A DNA stretch of 64,000 nucleotides from Undaria pinnatifida (GCA_012845835.1 JABAKD010000025.1:23173923-23237922), one strand, 5' to 3'. Shown: positions 12,945 through 24,060, counted from the first letter of the stretch. The notes: generated from the sequence alone by a model not told the origin. Program-made: numbers and translations.

Positions 12945-14340
12945 TTCCCGGTCTCGAACCCCTGAACGGAGATATCTAGGGTCAACAACAATGCATAGAT
13001 TGCGTCCGCTGTCTATCGTGGTGATGGCGTGCCAGCAACGCGCTTGATCTGCCTCGTTCCTTCTTTCATCTTTGCGTCCTGGTAGTGGTTGTACTTCGTG
13101 ACACCAGTGCTGCTGTTTGCTGCTGCGCCTGTGAAGGTGTCTCAAACTAAGCTCTATCTCCACGTTTTCTCCATCATGAACGCCAAACGTCGGATATCTG
13201 ACGGTCATAACCATCTAGCCTAGCTGCTACTATCTGTGGAGGTGATTGCGTGCAGGCAGCATGTTTGATCTGCGTCTCCGCCGCGGAGATCTTTGGTGGC
13301 TGGCGCGGGTGCCTATGCTGCTGCTGCTCTGATGACGACACCACGAAGGGAGCTCGTTCTCGACGATTTTTTCATCTCCGGCTCCACGACTTGGATATGG
13401 AAGGGTCAGTGATGTGCAGACTACGTGCTGATTTGTCGGTCTCGAACCCCTAAACGGAGATATCTAGGGCTATCTAGGGTCAGCAACAATGCATAGATTC
13501 AATGCATAGATTGCGTCCGCTGTCTATCGTCATAGCGTGCCAGCAACGCGCTTGATCTGCCTCGTTCCTTCTTTCATCTTTGCGTGCTGGTGGTTGTACT
13601 ACGGGGCACTAGTAGTGCTGCTGTTTGCTGCTGCGCCTGTGAAGGTATCATCTCAAACTAAGCTCTATCTCCGCGTTTTCTCCATCATGAACGCCAAAAG
13701 TCGGATATGTGACGGTGATAAACATCTAGCCTAGCTGCTGCTCTCTGTTGAGGTGACTGCGTGCGGCAGGCAGCATGTTTGATCTGCGTGCTGCTGCTGC
13801 TCTGATGACGGCACCACGAAGGGAGCTCGTTCTCGACGATTTTTCCATCTCTGGCTCCACGACTTGGATATGGAAAGGTCAGTGATGTGCAGACTACGTG
13901 CTGATTTGTCGGTCTCGAACCCCTAAACGGAGATATGTAGGATCAGCAACAATGCATAGATTGCGTCCGCTATCTATCGTGGTGATGGCGTGCCAGCAAC
14001 GCGCTTGATCTGCCTCGTTCCTTCTTTCATCTTTGCGTGCTGGTGGTTGTACTACGGGGCATCAGTGGCCCGGCATCAGTGCTGCTGTTTGCTGCTGCGC
14101 CTGTGAAGGTGTCTCAAACTAAGCTCTATGTCCACGTTTTCTCCATCATGATCGCCAACAGTCGGATATCTGACGGTGATAAAGATCTATCCTACCTGCT
14201 GCTATCTGTGGTGATTTGAGTGCAGGCAGCATGTTTGATCTGCGTGCTGCTGCTGCTGTGGTGACGGCACCACGAAGGGGGATCATTCTCGACGATTTTT
14301 TCATCTCCGGCTCCACGACTTGGATATGGAAGGGTCAGTG
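12945..14340 (+). repeat. Right subterminal tandem array (~480-bp units, about 3 copies)
   Basis: GGTCTCGAACCCCT(G/A)AACGGAG recurs at about 12950, 13438 and 13911, each followed by the same GCATAGATTGCGTCCGC, CCAGCAACGCGCTTGATC and CATCATGA(A/T)CGCCAA blocks. Each unit also contains the inner TIR stretch (CACGAAGGGAGCTCGTTCTC... CACGACTTGGATATGGAA), so the TIR interior is present about three times, the last copy running into the true end. No coding potential is evident. The array probably grew by unequal exchange. Confidence 0.85.
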
Positions 14341-14541
14341 ATGTGCAGACTACGTGCTGCTGTCTGCGGTGGTGTCGGCGTGCCTACAGGGCGCGACATC
14401 CAGCCTTCTTTGCGACCTCAAAGAGAGGTGCATGCTGTGTCCGATAAGCATAAACCAGAGGGTGGAAACCCGGGGATGGAGCTCTTTTGTCCCCTGTGTG
14501 TCAAAAAAATGACACCCACATGTGTGTCATTATCACTCCCC
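14246..14541 (-). repeat. Right terminal inverted repeat of the MULE
   Basis: Inverse of 2780-3074. The outer 228 bp (14314-14541) are identical by eye; divergence starts where the tandem array begins. The terminal bases are TATCACTCCCC. Confidence 0.92.
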
Positions 14542-14551
14542 ATAATAAACC
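14542..14551. repeat. Right 10-bp target-site duplication of the MULE
   Basis: ATAATAAACC, an exact copy of 2770-2779, directly outside the right TIR. Confidence 0.93.
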
Positions 14552-15056
14552 ATGAAATCGAAACGGGGAGCACAATCGAAACCCGTTTTGATTTCACGCG
14601 CAGCACGACATTTCGGATATTGCACCAGAGCTAACAACCAGATTTCCCTTTAAAATTTTTTTCTTTGAACGACCCGTTCCCATAGTTCAAAACGATTCGT
14701 ACTTCCAGCTAACTTCATATCGTGGGAGATAAACCATGACATCACCTCACGCGGCAGAAACAACACAACTCATAAAACCTCGTATAATGAGAAGGTTACT
14801 TTCCCCGGACGCGAGCCCGTCGGGGTCTGGTTGGGCGCCGTGCGGCCACTTCCTGCCCAAGTCCCACCAAACTGCTGCATGACCCCCACCCCCACGTACC
14901 AATCCCAGCTCGGTTCCACATGTTCCCGTCCTGCTCATAGTCTTTCCAGACCGTAGCCCACGAAAAAACCAAATCAACCCCATCAAACGAAAAAGGTATT
15001 TTTTCCGTTATTTTCCCCGCTTGGCTGCTGCTGCAGCAGCTCCTGCGAGCCCAACG

Positions 15057-15326
15057 ATGAGGTTTGCTGCTGATGCTGCTTCTGTTGCTGCTCCCCAAGC
15101 CTCGATGCCTCCCATATCAGCTTTTCCCACCACTGTTCGTCCCCTTCCCCTTCGACCCAAAAACCAGCTCGCCCTTCCTCCTCCTTTTCATCCTAACGTG
15201 AATTCGAGCTTCTTGCTCCCGCGGTCAGAAATACATGTCAATGGGAACAAAGACGTCCTCTGCTGTGCTCCAACGACCTTGCGGCGTTCTCGCTCGATAA
15301 CTGCTGCATCAAGTGGGTCTGGCTAG
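15057..15326 (+). CDS. Hypothetical small ORF, Ala/Pro/Ser-rich
   Basis: An ATG at 15057 opens 89 codons rich in Ala, Pro and Ser; the product is basic with few acidic residues, like an organelle-targeting leader. No domain is recognised, no downstream exon could be tied to it, and it may be chance. The rest of 14552-15925 shows no convincing gene: weak frames at 15313-15540 (+, hydrophobic) and 15568-15876 (-) have no recognisable motif. Confidence 0.2.
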   Translation: MRFAADAASVAAPQASMPPISAFPTTVRPLPLRPKNQLALPPPFHPNVNSSFLLPRSEIHVNGNKDVLCCAPTTLRRSRSITAASSGSG

Positions 15327-15924
15327 ATGGCGGGGCGTGGCTCTCTTTGGCTTGTGCTCCTTTCCGTTCTGCTCGTACCTCTGTTTATGCTTGGCTGCTC
15401 TCGGCGGCGTCTCGCTGGTCTTGCAACTCCCATCCTACTTTGTAGGCTCGCCTTCGTTGTTCGATTCTGTATTGCATTTTGGTGGATCGCTTCCGTTTGT
15501 TTTTAAGACCAGACCAACCCAGTTCGATAGTCTTGAGTAGAAAAATTCCACTTCGGAGGCACCTCCGCTATGGCCTGCCGCAGAGCACCCGAGTAATCAA
15601 TGTTTCCCCCTGACATTGGGCCTGTCGCTCATTTATTGCAGTTGTTGGCCCCTGCTGGCAGCATCCTCGAGTCTGGCAGCTTCTGTGGATGCCTTCACAG
15701 CTGCAGCGGCGTTTTCTTGCAGGCGACGGCGCTCTTCTTAGGGAAGGCTCGCGCCGATGGATGGGTTCATGACCCTGGCCCCTAGCACCGGTTATGATGT
15801 CGTACGATCTTGCTAGTAGCATTATCGATACACCCGGTTGTTGGGGTGCAGGCTGGCTCGCGGAGACAGAAATCACGATATCCGGAGCGCCATCAGGCGG
15901 GGAGGAGAGAGAAAACCAACATAG

Positions 15925-16115
15925 ACTATACCACCATCTTCTGCCACACGAAATATTGCGTGTTCAGCCATTCCCAACACATACAACAACCTAGATCCCT
16001 CTCGTAAGATCAAACATCTACTGTATACAGTACTAGCACCTTGACTTCGCTTCCGAAAACAATACACCCGAGCGAGCACTAGGTGCTGTAAATGAACTGC
16101 TACTCGATCTCGGCG
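15925..16115 (+). repeat. Segment A, copy 1 (left part of the membrane-gene duplication)
   Basis: Similar to 53365-53544. Shared landmarks are GTTCAGCCATTCCCA, GACTTCGCTT and CGAGCACT(A/C)GGTGCT. In this copy it runs straight into the membrane-gene segment. In the other copy a 4.7-kb insertion separates the two. Confidence 0.75.
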
Positions 16116-17400
16116 AAGAGGATATTCGGATCGGCTTTCCTTCAAATGGGTGCCGCAAATGCGCGGCCAAACAAAGAACATTCAAGAAATCTTGCCAGAG
16201 CGCGTCGAGAAAAAACAACACACATACGATACATGTCCCAATACCACACTCGAATTTCCGAAACCTAGGTCGTATTCAATCAGATCGAAAAAACCAAGCA
16301 AAGCCAGCGTCATATGCCCCCAATTAACGGCCTGTTTCACCCCTTATATATCGATGATGATTTATTCTCGTCAGGTCAATGGAGGAAGCCGAAATATATC
16401 TCCAAAGGGTTACCGGTGGTGGCGGAGCCCATTGCCCGGACGTCGATAAAACTTGTCACCAAGGGGGTGAACGATAGCAATTGAATCAAGCCGAAAACTC
16501 TAGCATCGATCAGGCGTCGGGTGTAGAGTGTCGCGGCCAGCAGCGTGATCGAGCCCGAAGTAGCCACGGCAAAATAAGCGTGGAAGAGAAGCGCAGGGGC
16601 AGCCGGGTACGCCTCCCCCAGGCGTTCCACCCACCCGCTTCCGGTTAAGGTGGCGTACAAATGCGGGAGACTAGGGAACAAGTTCGCTATCGACCCACCG
16701 CGGTTGATCGCGTCCCCCCACCCGTGGTCCCCCCTACGCATTTCAATGTGACCAGAAGCCGGCTTCGGCGACAGACGGCCTCTTCCTACTCCTGCAGACT
16801 TGCCGATCTCGAGCTCTTTCTTCCTCGCCCTGTTTTCTTTCGCAATGCTTTCTTCAGCTTCCACGTACGTGATGACGAGGATGGCGAAGCTCGCCGCCGC
16901 TAACCACGGGTCGGCGGGTGCCAGAGAAGCTGGGTAGGCTCCAGAGACGTACCAGGCGTACCACAGCTGTATGACGGACGCGCACGCGCCGTTTAGGACC
17001 CAGCTGCGCGTGTTGAGCATCGGTATTGAGCTTAGGACGCTGACAAGCCCAGTACCGATAATGAGAAGAGGGAACGGTGTATCGGTCTCTAGCTGCGGGA
17101 TGCCTGCGAAGAGTTCTGTGCCTAGCACATTCAGCAACCACAGGGAACCGCAAACCTGATACAGCTGCATGCACGACATATGTCAGAGGAACAGAGCAAG
17201 GCGATGGTCGAGGGAACACGTCAATAGCTTTCTCCACATTACGATTCCAACACATGGAATATACATGGAAACCGTATGCGTGGTGTTTTGTATCGTCAAA
17301 GCTAAGGTCTGTCCGCCACAATGTAAAAACTTGGATTTTATTGCTCTTCGTGACATCACCATATTATTGCCGAATTGGGAAATTTCCACAGGAGTAAGAA
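16115..17400 (-). repeat. Segment B, copy 1 (duplicated block carrying the membrane gene)
   Basis: About 1.2 kb matching 58276-59510 in the same orientation, including non-coding flanks on both sides: GAACATTCAAGAAATCTTGCC, the TATATATCGATGATGATTTA motif downstream of the stop codon, and the 5' side to about 17400. This is a dispersed segmental duplication rather than a retrocopy, because flanking sequence is included. Confidence 0.85.
16376..17179 (-). CDS. Multi-pass membrane protein, copy 1 (5'-frameshifted paralogue)
   Basis: 267 codons from ATG at 17179, about 90% identical to the protein encoded at 58539-59432. Hydrophobic segments: VCGSLWLLNVLG, LLIIGTGLVSVL, ASVIQLWYAWYV, AAASFAILVITY and a pair near the C-terminus (LLFHAYFAVATSGSITLLAA; GLIQLLSFTPLVTSF). 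A hydrophilic loop (GRGRLSPKPASG) sits in the middle. Upstream homology continues to about 17320 but is broken: relative to copy 2 one base is missing just after the expected ATG and one is extra near 17190. This copy can therefore start only at an internal Met and may be a pseudogene. I do not recognise the family. No partner gene is nearby. Confidence 0.6.
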   Translation of the reverse strand: MSCMQLYQVCGSLWLLNVLGTELFAGIPQLETDTPFPLLIIGTGLVSVLSSIPMLNTRSWVLNGACASVIQLWYAWYVSGAYPASLAPADPWLAAASFAILVITYVEAEESIAKENRARKKELEIGKSAGVGRGRLSPKPASGHIEMRRGDHGWGDAINRGGSIANLFPSLPHLYATLTGSGWVERLGEAYPAAPALLFHAYFAVATSGSITLLAATLYTRRLIDARVFGLIQLLSFTPLVTSFIDVRAMGSATTGNPLEIYFGFLH

Positions 17401-17535
17401 GGCGCACCTTGTGAGGGCCATAACAGGTGGGCATTAGGTACCCCACCAGAGTTTAGTCTTTCACCGAAGTGTGGAAGTGGACGGACACACGTGTATAACG
17501 ACCATGAACCATCGGTGGAAAAATCTGGTGGGATA
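17380..17535 (+). repeat. Direct repeat, copy 1 (~160-190 bp)
   Basis: Resembles 18595-18800. Shared landmarks are AGTAAGAAGGCG/AGTAGGAAGGCG, CTTGTGAGGG, CCAGAGTTTAGTC and the downstream GTGGAA. The two copies flank about 1.06 kb (17540-18595) in which no gene is recognised. Confidence 0.6.
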
Positions 17536-18594
17536 TGCTACCCAGCCTTAGTATACTTGGCGTCGACGGTAGGACTCAATATAGGTCTTGGGGTCTGGCC
17601 TCGTTCTTTGCTTGCCTGTTTTTTCGTCCTTACTCTTCTCTCCTCCTTGCTCAGAGCGTGGAAACGAAATTCGTAATGTGGCACATTCGTTTGGTGGCAC
17701 GGGACGAATGTTTTCGTTATTGATTGCTTCAGTTTCATCCTGCCGACTCCCCACTCGTCACGAGTCGGGGGCGGCCTAGGTGTTCTACGTGCTCATGCTG
17801 CGGCACAGGATTGCGTGATTTTTGTGTCCTACCTTCCTACAATACTGCGGGCCCCTCGTTGGAGATGTGGTGTTTGCGAGGTTTTGACCAAAGGCTACGG
17901 TAAGGGAGGGTATCCCCGTTTCACTACAGTACCGGGTTTGAGCTACTGGCACGAACGACCCTGCACATCACGAACAAGAAAACAATTAAAGGAGGTGGTT
18001 GTTTTTGGCGCGGCGTAGCTGGCAATATTGCATTGCGGATTTACGTCGCGAATTCATCTGCGCGTAAGCTCAAGCCCGCAAGAGGAATAACGGTCATTCG
18101 CGCGAGTGACCCCGCGCCACCGCAAACAAAAGTTCCCACAATTTACCCCTCCCTATCGTGTAGCCTCGGTCTGTCCTGTACTTTTCTTCCATACGCTCTC
18201 GCCCAGCCCCCCCTACGCTGTTGGCGATGTTAGCGATAATGTGGTTTCGAACATTTCTTCCCGATACACGTTCGCCCCCCCCCCAACCGTTTGCCTTGTT
18301 GGCCATGTGGTGGTGGGACTTCGACGCTTGGCGTTTTCCTCTGGTCCTGACGATACGAGCAGGATTTCTCCCTTTCCCTATGTTCTTGAAGTTTCCCCCG
18401 GCTTCGTAGCCTCGCCGTTCAGAGATGTAGGAGTGGGTTTGGGTTCATGATCTACTTCGTGGAACCAGGTTTCCACGAGTATGACCATATTCATGCATAT
18501 ACGGTCCATCAGAGTGGTCTAGTGTTATGGTATTGCCTTAAAAGGCAGGTAATTACTTATGTACTTATGTACATGTCGAGGTTTACCTGGGAAT

Positions 18595-18800
18595 GGGTAA
18601 TTGGAAGGTTTCCTTAGGAGTAGGAAGGCGTATCTTGTGAGGGAATAACTAGTGGACATTGGGTAGCTCGCCAGAGTTTAGTCCTTCATCGGAGCGTGGA
18701 AATGGAAAACATTTTTAACTTCAAGGCTAAGCAACGAACACAGGGTTTGTGAGTGGTAGCGATTATGACCCATCCATAGGTAAACTTCCTGGGATAGGTA
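18595..18800 (+). repeat. Direct repeat, copy 2
   Basis: Partner of 17380-17535. It lies immediately upstream of a LINE remnant, so the repeated unit could be part of the same retroelement's flank (inference). Confidence 0.6.
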
Positions 18801-18866
18801 CCCTGTGTCCCCTACCCAGTCTTACCATAAAATCGATTTATTCATTTGTCCCCCCCCCCGATAAGA

Positions 18867-19843
18867 TGAATGCGGTAAAATCGCAAATGGAAGTGGGGAG
18901 AAGATGAACTACCGATCGTTAAACCAATATACGTACCTTGGCGTAGAGATCTCGGAGGACTGCTCTTGGCATGTACACATAGCGAAAGTGACAGGAAAGG
19001 GTATAAATCACTCGTAAGCAAGATGGGTACGATGCTAACAGACCCGCACCTTGACACTGAGATTAAAACATGTATTAAGATGAATGTGATTGTACCAAAG
19101 TTAGAGTATGCAGGATAAGTACGGGAAGGGAACGAGAAGTTCGTAAAACAACTGGAAACAGTGCAGATGACAGCAGCTGAAAATGTACTACGAGTAGGAT
19201 GCTCCAGTACGACGAGTAATACAGTATTAAGAGCAGAACAAGGAATGTACCCACGTTATACAAAAAGAGACGCGTGAAAGCTGAAATTGCAATATAAAGC
19301 AAATAAAATGTCAGAAAAGAGGTTGCCAGCCATAGTTGATAATGCAGCATGGGATAAAATAAAAAAAGGCGAAAAAAGCCGAAACTGCGATGTCGTCCAG
19401 GGGACCTGGACCTGACCAGAAAGAAGAAAGAGATATGCCAGTAGTCGGGCGGAGGAGGACGTGGCTACAAATGTTTGCCCGTGTGGCACAACAAAAAGAG
19501 CAGGACTCACATAGTAGGAGAATGTGAAATATACAAGGAGGAACAGGATGCGTTAGAGGATGAGATGAGGAAATTAGACGTTTTGTATGTGAAATAGAAG
19601 AGTTTGGTGGACTAGAGAGTAGCGAGGAAACAATCGCTATATCCTAGGAGATAGATGGTGGCCGCAGACGGCGAAACAGGACAGTGATAGGATAAGCAAA
19701 CAGGTTCTACATGTAATATATGGAAGAAGCGCAATGAGCGCGAGAAAAAATTGGAGGTGTCTCTAGTAGGAGTAGGAACGGTGCTCCGTCTCGAAAGGGA
19801 TGTGTGGTCAATGGTCAAACGACTAAGGCAAGCAACAAATGAG
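18867..19843 (+). pseudogene. LINE retrotransposon remnant, C-terminal part of reverse transcriptase ORF
   Basis: Conceptual translation across frames gives the post-catalytic end of a non-LTR reverse transcriptase: QYTYLGVEISEDCSWHVHIA, then LDTEIKTCIKMNVIVPKLEY, ETVQMTAAENVLRVG, SSTTSNTVLRAEQGMYP and a terminal Cys region CPCG..GECEIYKEE. There are at least four frameshifts or stops (for example TGA at about 18916, TAA near 19015, TAA near 19116). The 5' and catalytic part (palm YADD-type region) is missing. C-runs border it at 18848 and 19850. Not functional. Confidence 0.8.
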
Positions 19844-21930
19844 CAGTGCCCCCCCCCCCCCTCTTCCCAACACTTTCCGATTCGGGTTAAAGCCATTTCC
19901 AGGATAAGTCGTAAGGGTTTTCACCCGCGGATCGACGTCTTCCACCGATGAGCAACGCTTCTTGCCGAACACTACGGCTAACAGCAGCTCCGGACTACAG
20001 CACGGAACGTCTGCTTCACATCCCGGGCCATCGCACCCTGAGCTCGCCTCGCCTATTTATCGGCAGCTCCACCCGCGCTCGTTCCAGGACGTACGCCTTT
20101 TTCGAGTGCCAGCGATGGGCCCGCGAACGACGGGTTCCCACTCGCTGCCACGATGTCGACAGCACCGCTGCCCCTGGGCCCGAGGGACAGTCCCGTCATG
20201 ACGACGGAAGACTCACGAGATACAAGTAATTGTCTCCTGTGATACATGCTACACCCAAGTAAGTGTCTCTCCTGTAGTGCATACTACCTGCCTTCTCTCC
20301 TCATCGCTGCAAATGTGTGTGTACGCTTTCGTTTTTCTAATGTGTTGACGCGTGCTCCAAGATTGAGGTTGCATTTCTTTGTTCTCGTTTTTGAAACGTT
20401 TTTCGAAAGACCGGGGCTCCTTGACCCCAAACCGTGGACACTTTTCATTCCTTTTCTTGGAAGCATCTCGGTGTGATCACCCAAGAAGGTCGCGGGATTC
20501 TTTCGTCTGAGGGAACACTTTTTTTGATTGCCTCGAAATCAATGGTTGGGTGAGGAATCGTCTAGTAGAGGTCCTCATGTATGTGACGACCTTGCAAAGG
20601 CAACACATGTCCACCTCTTCAGTATCCTAGGCTTGGTGACTTTATCGCGAGCTATTCGGGACGCGTGCTACGATACAGGTGCACCATTTTTTTTCTGAGG
20701 TTTCCTCAATTTGAGAGCTCAAGACCTCCCAAGGACGGATTTGGAGAAAAGCAAAACAGTGACCGGATAAGAAAAATCCCATGGCCTATGTACACAACGA
20801 GAATCATGCAAAATAAAACAAAAAAAGGCCATTTCCGACGATTTTGGGTCAAAGGAGTTCCATCATTCAAAAAATATTTTTCGCCAAAAAGTGCTACCTC
20901 TATATATATAGTAACATGCGTCTTGGTGCCGCAACATGCTTGTAAACCAACACGATCGACTCCTTTCGGTGTCATGTCGGTTAATCGGGCGTGCTTTAGG
21001 CTTCTGTGAAAGGTGTCGTGGAACCGAAAGGTGGGAGGGAAAGGACGCAGGGGTATCAGCTTCGCTTGGAGATAGCACCGGTTCTTCTTTATAGGTTTTT
21101 CATTATTGGCGTTGAGCTATGAAAAGCTCGAGGGAGACAGGAAAGCAGAAGGAGGAGGAGGAAGAGGAGAAGAAGGAGGAGTGGGAGCACGGGGGTGAGG
21201 TGAAGCTCACAGAGTTCGCTTCACCCCAGCATTGCTGCTGTGCTCTCTTCAGGACATTTACCTATGGAACGTACAAGGAACGTTCTCCTAGATGTTTTAT
21301 ATTCCCATGAGCGCCCAACGCGCTTACTTCTATCTATCTTGTCCAGAGGAGGAACGTTCCATTCCGAGAACGCTCTTGTGGTACAAACTTACTAGATTCT
21401 ACGGGTTATCCGCTTCACTCAGAATATTCCGTTTAAGAGAACCTTCTTGTGGTCCAATAGACCATGACTCTGGGGGGCATCTTACCGAATCTATTGCCAG
21501 CTATACTGGCACTCTATTACACTACATACAGTAGTTAGTCGTAGTGAATGATACCACATCTAAATTTTTAATCCAGTACACTGTTTTTTCGTGTAGTCTG
21601 GCTTGTTTTGGTTGTGTTTTCGTACCCGGTACGCTAGCATTTCACTTGCTTTGCCTTGGTGAATTGCGACTGTTTGGTGTACCTGGTACTCTGTTACACA
21701 GTCTGCGACCACATTATTTGTATATCTCTAACATGAAGAATCAGTACGGACTCTGGGTGCACTGTTATCGTTGGGTAGAAATACCGGTTTGATGAGATGA
21801 CAACACACACTGTACTATTAACACTCCATTACGAGCTAATACGAACACCAACCGCGGCCTGTGTCATGACTTGAGTAGCGCGGAACAGCGACATCCCCGA
21901 ACAACTGACCTAGCTTAGCTTAGACTTCTG
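19844..21930. other. Region without a supported gene
   Basis: A GC-rich open patch at 19948-20240 gives two overlapping frames (about 80-93 codons) with no recognised motif. 20650-20720 resembles the inverse of 27545-27615 (GCGTGCTACGAT(A)..GGTGCACCA..TTTCTGA), so it is another dispersed repeat. A purine-rich GAGGAAGAGG stretch is at 21140-21185. Nothing else was recognised. Confidence 0.5.
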
Positions 21931-21954
21931 CTAATATAACAGTAATAACCTGCC

Positions 21955-22320
21955 AAACACACGTGGTATGTCTGTTGTTGTTGTTGTTGTTGGTCTCACA
22001 TTCACTCGCATAATCAAGTCCGTGGTCACAAGGACAGGCTCCAGTCACTCTGGAGCTGAGGAATACCCCAGGGAAAACACACACACAACCCAAGGTGGTA
22101 CACGCATATATCACAGCTGACGCAATTCATGCCTCCACCAGAAACATAAAAAAGTGAAATCGGGAGTCAGTCTACGATGTGCCAGGTCCAGGCCGGTGCA
22201 TACGCCTCACTACTCACGCCTGGAGAAACCAAATATTCCGATTGCCACCCAAGGAAGACCACCACGTATATATTACGCGTAGTATCTATCACTACGCATA
22301 CGCACGACAGGCGTAAGTCA
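21955..22320 (-). repeat. Dispersed ~340-bp repeat, copy 1 (inverse orientation)
   Basis: Matches the inverse of 26825-27180 and 31895-32260. Landmarks include CACTCGCATAATCAAG, CTGAGGAATACCCCAG, GCAATTCATGCCTCCACCAG and GCCTGGAGAAACCAA. It contains no open frame of note. A TTG microsatellite at 21973-21990 marks one end. Possibly a SINE or MITE-like non-autonomous element; family unknown. Confidence 0.75.
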
Positions 22321-22321
22321 A

Positions 22322-22515
22322 ATGGAGAAAAATAAACAAAAAAAAGAAAAAAAGATAAAGGAAAGGAAAAAAAAGAGAAGAAAAACGAAACAGAACGAAA
22401 AAGGCAAACAAAGAGGAGAAAAAGACAAGAAAAGCAAGAAAAGACAAGACAAGAGAGCAAGGAAAAAAGAAGAGAAAAAAAGAAAAAGAAGAAGAAAAAG
22501 AAAAGAAAGAAAAAT
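22322..22515 (+). repeat. A/G-rich low-complexity tract
   Basis: Nearly pure purine stretch of AAAAAGAAA and GAAAAG blocks abutting the dispersed repeat. The Lys/Glu/Arg-rich frame here is compositional, not a gene. Confidence 0.8.
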
Positions 22516-22721
22516 TGTCATACTAGCAGACCCTAGGAACTGCTGAGGATGGCATTGGGCTAACAAAGGGTATCACATCCATCATCAATGGCACCTGGGA
22601 GAGAACGCAACATGGCGGAGAAGTCAGGGCGGTCTTATGCTATCTTGTGATGGCCATTAGAAGGCCCACAACTTTCAATACGATGATGGCCAAACCCAGA
22701 CTTCAGTCTCTTGGGCATGAC

Positions 22722-22862
22722 GCTCCCCCTTCCCCCTCCCCCCTTCCTCCCTTTCCCCCTCCCCCCTCCCCCCCTCCCCCAGTCCCCTCCCCTCCCCTCC
22801 TCCCCCTTCCCCCCCTCCCCCAGCCCCCTCCCCGCCCCCCCCCCCTTCCCCGTCCCCCCGGC
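22722..22862 (+). repeat. C-rich low-complexity tract
   Basis: About 140 bp of CCCCTCC and CCCCC blocks directly beyond the truncated 3' side of the LINE remnant at 22928-23724. Confidence 0.85.
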
Positions 22863-22927
22863 CGCTTAGAGATGCCAACGGTGGATGGCGCTGCCGCAGC
22901 CGTTGCGCGTCGCTCTGCAGCTTTGCG

Positions 22928-23724
22928 TCACTCCGTTTCATGCCAATTCCGCATGAACAACTCGGCTCCCTCCTCTACTCTTCGAAACCATCTGCCAGCC
23001 TTCTGAGCAGCCTTTCGCCATCCTTCGAATTTCATTGCAAAGACCGACATATCCTCCTTCAGATGATCCATCCAGTCATTCTCTTGCCCCCCTGAATAGC
23101 CCTTACCCCCAACAAACTCCCCAAACATCACCCTCTGTGGCAGACGCTCCTCCCCCATACGTGCCACGAATCCCGCAAACAAAATCCTCCGTTTGCGCAC
23201 TATCACCTCAACGCTCTCGGAATCTGTCTTGGCAAGCGCGTCGGCGTACGACAGGGTGTGGTCGTCGCGCTTCCGTTTCCGCCATCCAAGGCATCGGAGG
23301 AGCATGGAGCGGTGAACCCGTCGTAGCCTGTCATAGTCAGGCTTCTTCGGGCTCCACGTCATGCAACCGTACAGCAGTGTCTCGACCACCTCAGCTTTCA
23401 GCAACCGCACCTTCAACCGTAAACGCACACCCGAGCGATCACAGAGTTCCATCTTGTGCTGGAAGCACGACCAGGCCCTCTGAAGACGCCGCGTTATTTC
23501 AATGCTAAGGTCTCTGTCTGCGGTCTGATAGCCCCGCCCAAGTATACAAACTGGATTGTTTGTTTGTATACCTGGCCGGCTGCATTGATCGTGAAGGACA
23601 CCTTCCCCCCGCTTTTTTTGGTTTCCAGGCACATTATCTCTGTTTTTGCCTCGGATACTGTAAGCCCGAACGTATATATGCGATGATGGTTGTGCCCAAC
23701 TCGACAGCATGTATTGCAACACAT
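22928..23724 (-). pseudogene. LINE retrotransposon remnant (second family), reverse transcriptase C-terminal part
   Basis: On the minus strand, 23690-23530 encodes FGLTVSEAKTEIMCL... and QVYKQTIQFVYLGGAI, the thumb-proximal part of a LINE reverse transcriptase. After a frameshift near 23520 the translation continues as RRLQRAWSCFQHKMELCD, LLKAEVVETLLYGCMTWSP, RRVHRSMLLRCLGWRKRKRD, RRRILFAGFVARM-like and FEGWRKAAQKAGRWFRR. The N-terminal endonuclease and catalytic region are absent and the C-terminus runs into C-rich sequence. It belongs to a different family from the 18.9-kb remnant, with an unlike tail. Confidence 0.8.
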
Positions 23725-23849
23725 CCGGAAAATCCTGCGGAAAATGAAAACAATCCTCCATTTTACTGTGTCCTACTTGCTGTACTTTGTCAGTATTGCA
23801 GGTGCCTGTTGTTGTAATTTGGTCCCCAACACCAAATTCTACAGGAGGG

Positions 23850-24060
23850 CTGTTCACGGGTCGGATTACTTCTCGCGGGTAGGATCGGGTCAGATGCGTC
23901 AGACCCGACCCGTGATATGTGAAGAGCTCTTGATCCAACCCGACCCGACCCCTGAGATGCTGAGCACCTACCTCCTGTGACCCGACCCGACTCGACCCGC
24001 GAGTTTCTTTAAGCTTCCCGACTCGACCCGCGGGCCGTGTCACGACCCGTGAGAAGCCCT
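23850..24060 (+). repeat. ACCCG-rich minisatellite-like tract
   Basis: Irregular repeats of CCCGACCCG, CGGGTCGG and GACCCGACTCG. The flanking open frame on the minus strand is compositional. Confidence 0.7.

Larger units (their letters stand above)
2780..14541 (+). mobile_element. Mutator-like DNA transposon (MULE) with OTU-domain transposase, apparently complete
   Basis: The element spans 11,762 bp. It begins GGGGAGTGATAATGAC and ends with the reverse complement of that sequence. Its ends form inverted repeats of about 295 bp and it is bounded by an exact 10-bp direct duplication. It carries one plus-strand, multi-exon transposase gene (4538-12594). Left of the gene are a 104-bp tandem duplication and a CTG run; right of it is a ~480-bp tandem array containing TIR-derived segments. 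Identical outer TIRs and a perfect target duplication indicate recent transposition. Autonomy is inferred from the open transposase frame, not proven. The OTU-MULE fusion is the unusual aspect. Confidence 0.9.

Noticed and set aside
22675-23006. Pro-rich and Gly-rich frames on opposite strands of the C-rich tract
   Set aside because: Purely compositional; open simultaneously on both strands.
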